A stretch of 5,295 nucleotides of DNA from Caldifarciminota bacterium (lineage in GTDB: Bacteria > Hydrothermota > Hydrothermia > B15-G9 > DRBW01): contig DRBW01000077.1 of assembly GCA_011042705.1 (NCBI GenBank), forward strand, positions 1-5,295. The letters run 5' to 3'. Under the pieces are notes generated by a model. That model was not told the DNA's origin, ran no database searches, and saw nothing but the letters and a program-made list of their open reading frames with translations. Both the position numbers and the translations under genes were made by a program. How positions within the stretch are numbered: the stretch's first letter is position 1; every line of letters starts with the position of its first letter. Shown in pieces: positions 1 to 4,961 of the stretch.

Positions 1-784
1 CTTCTATAAAGGCTCTGTTCTCTCTGAGCAACTTCAGGGCACGCCCCTCATCGCCGGCCATCTCGTAGAGCTCGGCGAGAGCAACGGCCGCTTTGCCGAG
101 CTCTACTCTGAGGCCCTGCTTCCGCGCGAAATCGAGGGCAACGGCGAGATACTCTATAGCCCTGCCTATATCGCCAGAGTTTCTGTAAAGCTCTGCCGTC
201 GTTATATAGGCCGCGAATATGTCATTTCCACTTCCGGTTTTCTTGGCGTACTCCAGGCTTTTCAACGCATAAAATATCGCCCTTTCCTCCTCCCCCACAT
301 TTCTCGCCGTGAAGGCCATTTTTTGCGTCAGCTCTAACATGAGCTCGGGGTCGAGCTTCAATCCCGATGAGAGCTCATAGGCCTCCATATACAGCACCAA
401 AGCGGTCTCAGGATCCTCCCTGGAAATCACGTCTCCGACGGACTTACATATGTCGAAAACCAGATCTCCCCTGCCCATCTGAAGCAGCTCTTCCTTAACG
501 CGAACTCTTATTTCCTCTCCCTCAGGATCTTTTCTCAAAGTCTTGAGAGTTCCCAGGAGGTACCTGAACCGTTCCTGAAGGGCGTCTTTCTTTTTCCCTT
601 TGAGCTTATCGATCCACTTTTCTATGAGATCCACGGCCTTATCGACGTACCCTCCCCAGACATAAAGTATGGCGGCATGGTAGAGGATGTCAGCCTTAAT
701 CTCCCGGGGGATCCTGCTATCAAGCCTCGAGACAAGAAGATCACAGTATTCAGAAACTTCTCCGCGCTTAACTCCGTACTTCAC
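1..784 (-). CDS. TPR-like repeat protein (C-terminal part beyond window)
   Basis: Open frame of 261 codons that continues past the left edge. The start is a GTG at 784-782, chosen because GGAGG at 796-792 lies 7 bases upstream and an in-frame TAA occurs just before it. The product is all-helical and soluble, with no signal peptide or membrane segment. Tetratricopeptide-like helix pairs are clearest at residues about 189-222 (AELYRNSGDIGRAIEYLAVA) and 229-261 (LAELYEMAGDEGRAL), with weaker units near 29-62 and 149-183. TPR folds are protein-binding scaffolds; no catalytic domain is visible, so partner and role are unknown. It lies 36 bases after the CBS-pair gene on the same strand and is probably co-transcribed with it. 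The TPR-like class is fairly secure; the function is not. Confidence 0.8.
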   Translation of the reverse strand, partial: MKYGVKRGEVSEYCDLLVSRLDSRIPREIKADILYHAAILYVWGGYVDKAVDLIEKWIDKLKGKKKDALQERFRYLLGTLKTLRKDPEGEEIRVRVKEELLQMGRGDLVFDICKSVGDVISREDPETALVLYMEAYELSSGLKLDPELMLELTQKMAFTARNVGEEERAIFYALKSLEYAKKTGSGNDIFAAYITTAELYRNSGDIGRAIEYLAVALDFARKQGLRVELGKAAVALAELYEMAGDEGRALKLLRENRAFIE

Positions 785-791
785 CTCACAA

Positions 792-796
792 CCTCC
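792..796 (-). promoter_or_regulatory. Shine-Dalgarno site for the TPR-like gene
   Basis: GGAGG on the minus strand, 7 bases before the GTG at 784. It decides the non-ATG start and marks this as a leadered, downstream gene of the operon. Confidence 0.8.
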
Positions 797-820
797 GTCG
801 AGAAATTTTTAACGGTACCC

Positions 821-1294
821 TCATAAAACCCCTTTCAATTCGAGTACATAGAGCATTATGTCGAAGGGAGTGACGACTCCCACCAGCTTCTCCCCCTCGA
901 CAACGGGCAGAAAGGAAAGTTCGTGAACGTTTATCAGCCTGAAAGCCTCCTTTATCTCACAATCGGGACTGACCCTGATGGGATTGAATTCCATCAGGTC
1001 CTCGGCACTTATCAGAAAGGCCATTTCCGGCGTCAGGGGCGTATCGAAGATGTCGCATTCGATGTCCTCGCGATAAAGCCGCATCATCTTGGCGAAAAAA
1101 GCCTGTTCCGTGTAGAAAAAGGCCTTGTAAAGATCCTTCAGACTCACAATACCCAGAAGTTTATCCTCATCGACTACCGGCAGGGCACGGCAACCGCTAT
1201 CTCTGAACCGGAGAATAAGTTCCTTCAGAGGCGTATAGGGAGAAACCCAGGGGAAATTTCTTCGCATGATTTTCTCCACTGTCTCATTTCCCAT
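821..1294 (-). CDS. CBS-pair (Bateman module) protein
   Basis: 157 residues, two CBS domains and nothing else. CBS1 is about residues 5-60 (ALPVVDEDKLLGIVSLKDL) and CBS2 about 97-153 (FLPVVEGEKLVGVVTPFDI), joined by a linker of about 35 residues containing LTPE. Both domains keep the G-h-h-S/T-x-x-D signature that in this family contacts adenosyl ligands (S51/D54 and T142/D145). CBS pairs typically sense ATP, AMP, S-adenosylmethionine or cyclic dinucleotides and regulate enzymes or transporters; the ligand here cannot be read from sequence. The ATG at 1294 follows an in-frame TAA and has no Shine-Dalgarno site, but a TATCAT -10 box ends 6 bases upstream, so a leaderless start is predicted. 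It is divergent from the antiporter gene 55 bases away, which makes regulation of that transporter plausible but unproven. Confidence 0.9.
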   Translation of the reverse strand: MGNETVEKIMRRNFPWVSPYTPLKELILRFRDSGCRALPVVDEDKLLGIVSLKDLYKAFFYTEQAFFAKMMRLYREDIECDIFDTPLTPEMAFLISAEDLMEFNPIRVSPDCEIKEAFRLINVHELSFLPVVEGEKLVGVVTPFDIMLYVLELKGVL

Positions 1295-1300
1295 TTTTTA

Positions 1301-1329
1301 ATGATATACTTCATTGCTGTGCCGTTCAA
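1301..1329 (-). promoter_or_regulatory. Promoter of the CBS-TPR operon, leaderless
   Basis: Minus-strand -35 TTGAAC (1329-1324, 4 of 6 consensus), 17-base spacer, -10 TATCAT (1306-1301, 5 of 6). The -10 ends 6 bases before the ATG, so the expected transcription start is the A of the start codon at 1294. It is interlocked with the plus-strand antiporter promoter. Confidence 0.7.
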
Positions 1330-1343
1330 TAATGTGTTATAAT
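1314..1343 (+). promoter_or_regulatory. Promoter of the antiporter-CBS operon, leaderless
   Basis: Perfect -10 TATAAT at 1338-1343 with an extended -10 TGT just before it (1335-1337). The -35 is weak, TTGCTG at 1314-1319, with an 18-base spacer. The -10 ends 6 bases before the ATG at 1350, so transcription should begin at the start codon itself. This rules out the in-frame TTG at 1314, which would place the -10 box inside the coding region. Confidence 0.78.
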
Positions 1344-1349
1344 AAAAAA

Positions 1350-2546
1350 ATGAACATCTTCGCCGCCCTGGGACTTCTCCTCCTCATCGGATACCTCGGA
1401 GGCAGGTTCGCCAACAGGATCAACCTGCCCAGAGTCTCCGGCTATCTGTTCCTGGGCGTTCTGCTTTCGCCATCCCTCCTGAACCTGATCACCAACGAAC
1501 ACATAAGGGCTTTCAGCCTCATTCCTGACTTTATCCTCTTCATAATAGCCTTCACAATCGGAGGGGGCCTGAAGATGCGAGAACTCAAAGGCCTGCAGAA
1601 GAGCATCTTCTACATCACTGCCTTTGAAGCCTCTTTTGCATTTATAATGGTGACAGCGGGGCTTTACCCCGTTCTCCGCTACATTCTTAAGATCGACGAC
1701 CCCTTCATAACGGCTCTCTTCTTCGGCGCCATAGCCTCCGCGACGGCCCCGGCCGCGACCATCGCCGTGATCAGGGAATACAGGGCAAAAGGCCCTCTCA
1801 CCCAGACGCTTCTCGGAGTGGTGGCCCTCGACGACGCCGCGGCGCTCATAAATTATTCCATTGCTCTGAGTCTCGCCTACATGATAAAAACCGAGTCCTC
1901 AGCTGTATTCAGGATGCTGGCGGAACCGATTAAAGACATCTTTCTCGCCCTCGCCCTGGGACTGCTGGCCGGGTTTCTCCTCTCGAGAGGTCTGTCGGCC
2001 GTTAAGACCCGCTACGGCTACCTCACAGTGATAGTGGGGACCATAACACTGCTGGGCGGCATAGCCAACCATCTGGGGACCTCGCCTCTTCTCGCCAACA
2101 TGGCCCTCGGCTTCTACATGACCAACGACCTCAGGGTACCCAGGACAGCATTCAACGTCATCGACGAGATCGAGCCGACGCTATTCGTCGTGTTCTTCAC
2201 GCTGGCAGGAGCCCACCTCGAGCTGAGAAATCTCCTGCACGGGACCCTGATAATCTTCCTCTACATCATTCTGAGGCTCCTCGGAAAGGCCATAGGGGTC
2301 ATGACCGGCGGAGCGGCTTCGAACGCCCCCAAAACCGTCAGAAAATATCTCGCCCTGGGACTCGCGCCACAGGCCGGCGTCGCCATAGGACTGGCGCTCC
2401 TGCTCAACCAGGAGGCTCACTTCTCGGGCCAGGGAAGGTTTATAATAGATGTCATCATCGGGTCAACCGTGATTTACGAGTTAACGGGGCCGCTTCTTGC
2501 CAAGCTGGCCCTCACCAAAGCCGGCGAGGTGAAAGAAAATGCATAA
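1350..2546 (+). CDS. CPA2-type cation/proton antiporter (Na+/H+ exchanger family)
   Basis: 398 residues and about 12-13 hydrophobic helices: an inner-membrane monovalent cation/proton antiporter of the Na+/H+ exchanger fold. Family marks are LPRVSGYLFLGVLLSP near residues 26-41, FFGAIASATAPAATIAV (124-140), the ion-site VALDDAA with Asp161-Asp162, an R309/K313 pair in a late helix (RLLGK), and GLAPQAGVAIGLAL (337-350). In NhaA and NapA a double Asp with a nearby Lys goes with electrogenic exchange; applying that here is inference, and Na+ versus K+ cannot be told. The protein stops right after the last helix, with no TrkA-N or other cytoplasmic regulatory domain as found in Kef proteins. It overlaps the downstream CBS gene by 8 bases, which suggests that regulation is supplied in trans. 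The start is set by the leaderless promoter and puts helix 1 at the N-terminus. Confidence 0.9.
   Translation: MNIFAALGLLLLIGYLGGRFANRINLPRVSGYLFLGVLLSPSLLNLITNEHIRAFSLIPDFILFIIAFTIGGGLKMRELKGLQKSIFYITAFEASFAFIMVTAGLYPVLRYILKIDDPFITALFFGAIASATAPAATIAVIREYRAKGPLTQTLLGVVALDDAAALINYSIALSLAYMIKTESSAVFRMLAEPIKDIFLALALGLLAGFLLSRGLSAVKTRYGYLTVIVGTITLLGGIANHLGTSPLLANMALGFYMTNDLRVPRTAFNVIDEIEPTLFVVFFTLAGAHLELRNLLHGTLIIFLYIILRLLGKAIGVMTGGAASNAPKTVRKYLALGLAPQAGVAIGLALLLNQEAHFSGQGRFIIDVIIGSTVIYELTGPLLAKLALTKAGEVKENA
2526..2532 (+). promoter_or_regulatory. Shine-Dalgarno site for the second CBS gene
   Basis: GAGGTGA inside the last codons of the antiporter gene, 6 bases before the ATG at 2539. With the 8-base gene overlap it suggests translational coupling of the two products. 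Confidence 0.7.
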
Positions 2547-2994
2547 AACGAGAATTAAAGAGGTGGCAGAATTTCTGATCCCTCCCGCCGTCGTCGAGGA
2601 AGGGGAACCCATCGTCCTCGTCATGGACTGCTTTCTCAAAAAGCCCGAGAGAAGGGTGATTTTCGTCGTGGATACGGCAGAAAAGTTCATCGGAACCATA
2701 AAGCTCTCGGATTTCGTCCTCCATCTCTGGCCCTATGCTGCCGATACGGAGGAGGTTCTCACTCCGGAAATACTGAACATCATCAAAGCAACCACGGCCG
2801 GAGAACTGGCGTCCTACAGCAATTTCTATCTGAAGCTCGATTCGACCCTCGAGGAGGCCATCACGCTCATGCGCGGAAACTACCTCGACGCCCTCCCCGT
2901 CCTCGACGAGGAGGGAAAGATAATCGGCGAGGTCAACTATTACAACGTCCTGAAGGCCTATATCAGGAAAAAGATGGCCGAAGAGACTCTATGA
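2539..2994 (+). CDS. CBS-pair protein, partner of the antiporter
   Basis: 151 residues, again only a CBS pair: CBS1 about residues 5-63 (VIFVVDTAEKFIGTIKLSDF), CBS2 about 85-146 (ALPVLDEEGKIIGEVNYYNV). The linker also contains LTPE, and from there to the second domain the protein aligns with the 821-1294 product almost without gaps, so the two look paralogous. Unlike that protein, the S/T of the adenosyl-binding signature is replaced in both domains (K55 in IKLSD, N133 in VNYYN), so this copy may bind a different ligand, bind weakly, or act mainly as a structural partner. Its 8-base overlap with the antiporter gene argues for a complex or stoichiometric regulation. The stop overlaps the convergent gene on the other strand by 6 bases. 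Confidence 0.88.
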   Translation: MHKTRIKEVAEFLIPPAVVEEGEPIVLVMDCFLKKPERRVIFVVDTAEKFIGTIKLSDFVLHLWPYAADTEEVLTPEILNIIKATTAGELASYSNFYLKLDSTLEEAITLMRGNYLDALPVLDEEGKIIGEVNYYNVLKAYIRKKMAEETL

Positions 2995-3501
2995 GGTCTG
3001 ACCCGAGGCCAGTTCGGACCACTTCCTGGCCAGCTGGTCCCTTCGGGGCTTGTACACCGTCTCGAAGAAGTATCTCTGGGAGAGAAGCACTCCCCTGTCG
3101 CAGGACTTAACTATTTCCAGTGCCTCCTTCCAGGCCTCCTCGAACTTTCCCCCGAACCTCCTCTCGATGTTTTTCTCGAAATCTTCCTCGGTCTGAACCT
3201 CATTGCCTATGACGAAATAACGTTTCCCGTCGATAATAACCGAATAGGCCATCTCGTCGCCCAGCTGAAATATCTCGAAACTCTCCTTTATCTTCTCGAC
3301 CTTCTCTTTTGGAAGCGGTTTTTTCACCCTTATCTCCGAGGGATAGGGCTTCTTTCTGGCTCCGGTAAACCCCTTCTTTGCAGCAGCATAGAAGATAGCC
3401 CTGTTGAGCCCGAAGCTCTTCGCCGATTCCAGTGGCAACCCCAGCACGTAGGCCCGGGCGGCCTGAAGGGTCGCCATTACCTGAAACCTTCCTACTTTCA
3501 T
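2989..3501 (-). CDS. Protein of unknown function, partner of ligase-like gene
   Basis: 170 residues; I do not recognise the family. Visible parts: a helical N-terminal segment (about 1-45, small and aliphatic residues), a basic Lys/Arg/Pro-rich stretch (about 43-70), a predicted beta hairpin near 84-100 (YSVIIDGKRYFVIGN), an acidic amphipathic helix (about 103-133) and a basic C-terminal tail. No signal peptide or membrane segment. The ATG at 3501 is preferred to an in-frame ATG at 3531 because GGGAGGG (3516-3510) sits 8 bases upstream; the longer form would overlap the ligase gene by 26 bases. It starts 4 bases after the ligase-like stop, so the two are very likely co-translated. The basic composition and context suggest a nucleic-acid-associated partner of the ligase, as inference only. 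Confidence 0.78.
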   Translation of the reverse strand: MKVGRFQVMATLQAARAYVLGLPLESAKSFGLNRAIFYAAAKKGFTGARKKPYPSEIRVKKPLPKEKVEKIKESFEIFQLGDEMAYSVIIDGKRYFVIGNEVQTEEDFEKNIERRFGGKFEEAWKEALEIVKSCDRGVLLSQRYFFETVYKPRRDQLARKWSELASGQTS

Positions 3502-3505
3502 CTCA

Positions 3506-4120
3506 TCATCCCTCCCTCTTCTGAGGGCCATAAAGGGTCCCCTTTATCTTTCTCCAGTAAAGCGTGGCTATCGGCCCATCCAGCCCGAGCTCATAGGGAG
3601 AACCGGTCTCTTTGATGACTATTCCCTCGTGGCCCCTCTCAAGGGCTGAGGCGAGGGCCTCTTTTATGTCTCTGAGCCGCTCGCCCCTCACCATGAAAAA
3701 GGGATCGGCGAATCCGAGTCCCTCCAGGATCTTTTTTCTCTCGAAGAGAGACCGGTCTCCCACGAATTCACCGCCATAGAAAATCACGTCGAAGACGTAT
3801 ACGAGGGGCTTTGCCCTCGGCCTTCTCGAAAAGAGCGAAACAACAAAATCGCGCCCCCTGTCGGAACAGAGTTCGGCATCCAGCAGTATGCCTTCGGGGA
3901 AGAGCTCCCCTGCCCTTTCGCTCAAAAAAGCAAGCCTCTCTGTCCAGTTGGGCCTCTTCTCGAGGCGCCGTCCCCAGAGCTCCACCCTGCCATCGCGATA
4001 GCGAATTACCTGGAGCCTCCAGCCATCGTACTTGGGCTCATAAATCCACTCTCCCTGCAGCTCTTCGCCCCAGTAGGGAATGGGCTGCATGAGCCATACT
4101 GGTCCTTTGAGCTCCGGCAT
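3506..4120 (-). CDS. Minimal ATP-dependent DNA ligase-like protein (adenylation domain only)
   Basis: 204 residues carrying the nucleotidyltransferase motifs of ATP-dependent ligases in order: motif I EPKYDGWR with the adenylated Lys30, a motif II-like WGRR (49-52), motif III LLDAEL (79-84), motif IIIa YVFDVIFY (108-115), motif IV EGIVIKE (165-171) and motif V YWRKIK (188-193). Sequence stops about ten residues after motif V, so the OB-fold domain with motif VI, which normally follows (about 100 residues), is missing. It resembles the catalytic domain of LigD-type ligases; no polymerase or phosphoesterase domain is attached. Self-adenylation looks possible; complete nick sealing without an OB domain is uncertain. 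The ATG at 4120 has no Shine-Dalgarno site and fits a leaderless start. It heads a two-gene unit with the 170-residue unknown. An RNA ligase role cannot be excluded. Confidence 0.88.
   Translation of the reverse strand: MPELKGPVWLMQPIPYWGEELQGEWIYEPKYDGWRLQVIRYRDGRVELWGRRLEKRPNWTERLAFLSERAGELFPEGILLDAELCSDRGRDFVVSLFSRRPRAKPLVYVFDVIFYGGEFVGDRSLFERKKILEGLGFADPFFMVRGERLRDIKEALASALERGHEGIVIKETGSPYELGLDGPIATLYWRKIKGTLYGPQKREG
3510..3516 (-). promoter_or_regulatory. Shine-Dalgarno site for the 170-residue gene
   Basis: GGGAGGG on the minus strand, within the last codons of the ligase-like gene and 8 bases before the ATG at 3501. It decides between the two in-frame ATG starts. Confidence 0.75.
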
Positions 4121-4126
4121 GATTTT

Positions 4127-4155
4127 AATTTAATCGCCCCTCAGGAGCATTGCAA
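4127..4155 (-). promoter_or_regulatory. Promoter of the ligase-like operon, leaderless
   Basis: Minus-strand -35 TTGCAA (4155-4150), 17-base spacer, -10 TAAATT (4132-4127, 4 of 6), ending 6 bases before the ATG at 4120. The register TTAAAT with a 16-base spacer and 7 bases to ATG is equally possible. The -10 is less perfect than in the other promoters here, but the geometry matches them. Confidence 0.55.
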
Positions 4156-4179
4156 GCCTCAGAGCCCCGATTGTATAAT
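4150..4179 (+). promoter_or_regulatory. Promoter of tsaE, leaderless
   Basis: Perfect -10 TATAAT at 4174-4179, 18-base spacer, -35 TTGCAA at 4150-4155 (4 of 6). The -10 ends 7 bases before the ATG at 4187. The earlier in-frame ATG at 4178 overlaps the -10 box itself and would be upstream of the predicted transcript start. TTGCAA is its own reverse complement and is also the proposed -35 of the divergent ligase promoter. Confidence 0.72.
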
Positions 4180-4186
4180 GAAATCC

Positions 4187-4672
4187 ATGCAGATCTCCGT
4201 GCGCACCCGATCCTCGAAAGAGACCGAGCGAGTGGGAGAAACGCTGGCCGCCTGCCTTTCCACCCCGATCAAGATCGCCCTCATCGGAGACCTGGGGACC
4301 GGGAAGACCACCTTCACCAGGGGGCTTGCGAGGGGATTCGGAATCGAAAAGATACGGAGCCCCAGTTTCACCCTCATCAACATCTATCGGGGCGAGAAAA
4401 ACCTCTATCACGTTGACCTCTACCGTCTGAGCAGTGCAGAGGACATTTACTCCCTGGGACTTCAGGATGCCCTGCTCGATCCAGAGGGTGTGGTGGTCGT
4501 GGAATGGGCTGAAAAGGGCCGGGATATAATCGGAGACGACGAAGTCATCTATGTGTACTTTGAGCACCTGGGGAGCAAAAGGAGATCGCTTTCCCTGAGG
4601 GCCACTGGAGAAAGGGGCAAAAAGGCACTCGAGTGCCTGGAGGAAAAACTCAGCCTTACTTCCTCTTCATGA
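4187..4672 (+). CDS. tsaE: tRNA t6A37 biosynthesis ATPase TsaE
   Basis: 161 residues from the chosen start, near the usual TsaE (YjeE) length. It is the cytoplasmic P-loop ATPase that works with TsaB and TsaD to put threonylcarbamoyl on A37 of ANN-decoding tRNAs. Seen in sequence: Walker A GDLGTGKTT (34-42, Lys40), the SPSFTL segment (58-63), HVDLYRL (75-81) and the VVVEWAEKG strand (103-111) with the conserved Trp107. tsaB and tsaD are not in the window. The ATG at 4187 is preferred over 4178 because the latter lies in the TATAAT box and no Shine-Dalgarno site precedes either. It appears monocistronic. Its last 17 bases overlap the end of the convergent gatC gene, and codons near 4619-4638 also encode the gatC terminator on the other strand. 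Confidence 0.95.
   Translation: MQISVRTRSSKETERVGETLAACLSTPIKIALIGDLGTGKTTFTRGLARGFGIEKIRSPSFTLINIYRGEKNLYHVDLYRLSSAEDIYSLGLQDALLDPEGVVVVEWAEKGRDIIGDDEVIYVYFEHLGSKRRSLSLRATGERGKKALECLEEKLSLTSSS
4619..4638 (-). terminator. Intrinsic terminator for the glmU-gatC unit
   Basis: A perfect 16-base inverted repeat at 4638-4623 folds as stem AGGCAC / loop TCGA / stem GTGCCT and runs into five T residues on the minus strand (4623-4619). It begins 17 bases beyond the gatC stop codon and lies inside the coding 3' end of tsaE. On the plus strand no T-run follows, so it should act only in the gatC direction. The stem is short, hence moderate confidence. Confidence 0.62.
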
Positions 4673-4961
4673 CCTTTCTGAGGGGCGAAGGCACCCTGAA
4701 GTAGAATAGATACTGATCTGGAGCGTCCATCAGGGCGTTTTCCCTTTCGAGTCCTTTTCTCGGCACGTCATCCCTGAGCCTCTGAAAGCCCTCGTGGGGA
4801 TAAACCATCGGCTCTATGAGCCGTAGGTCCAGCTCGTCGAGGATCTCAACAAACTCCAGCATCCTTCGGAAGTGGACCTCCATTTTTTTCTCCTCCTCCG
4901 GAGAAAGCCTGAGCCTGGCGAGCCTGGCTATGTGCCTTACGTCGAGGTCAACCTTTTTCAT
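4656..4961 (-). CDS. gatC: Asp-tRNA(Asn)/Glu-tRNA(Gln) amidotransferase subunit C
   Basis: 101 residues, typical GatC length. GatC is the small belt-like subunit that holds GatA and GatB together in the GatCAB transamidase, which converts misacylated Glu-tRNA(Gln) and/or Asp-tRNA(Asn). Recognisable parts are the N-terminal helix HIARLARLRLSPEEEKKM (about 10-27), the second helix MLEFVEILDELD, and the C-terminal LRDDVPR, ALMDAPDQYLFYFRVPSPL pattern. The ATG at 4961 is chosen over the in-frame one at 4979 because AGGAGGT (4976-4970) lies 8 bases upstream and the N-terminus then fits the family. It overlaps the end of the glmU-like gene by 14 bases, so translation is probably coupled. gatA and gatB are not adjacent downstream, since a terminator and the convergent tsaE follow. 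Confidence 0.93.
   Translation of the reverse strand: MKKVDLDVRHIARLARLRLSPEEEKKMEVHFRRMLEFVEILDELDLRLIEPMVYPHEGFQRLRDDVPRKGLERENALMDAPDQYLFYFRVPSPLRKVMKRK

Noticed and set aside
923..1342. Plus-strand open frame of 139 codons opposite the CBS-pair gene
   Set aside because: It mirrors the CBS gene, has no ribosome site, runs through the divergent promoters and shows no domain; the minus-strand reading has clear CBS motifs.
1314..1349. Upstream TTG start for the antiporter adding 12 residues
   Set aside because: The extra residues read through the TATAAT box and resemble no antiporter N-terminus; the ATG at 1350 fits the promoter and the first helix.
2181..2724. Minus-strand open frames opposite the antiporter end and second CBS gene
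   Set aside because: They are low-complexity or irregular shadows of two well-supported plus-strand genes, without domain signals.
3016..3040. Inverted repeat GGACCA ... TGGTCC as a terminator for the convergent genes
   Set aside because: The loop is 13 bases, no T-run follows on either strand, and it lies wholly inside the coding sequence of the 170-residue protein.
2989..3060. RRDQ near the C-terminus of the 170-residue protein as a displaced ligase motif VI
   Set aside because: The match is only a few common basic residues, with no surrounding OB-fold pattern that I can defend.
3811..4092. Plus-strand open frame opposite the ligase-like gene
   Set aside because: Its product is Arg/Pro/Ser-rich, typical of an antisense shadow, while the minus strand carries five ordered ligase motifs.
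4130..4567. Minus-strand open frame of 145 codons opposite tsaE, and smaller frames nearby
   Set aside because: No ribosome site or domain; TsaE motifs on the plus strand explain the region fully.
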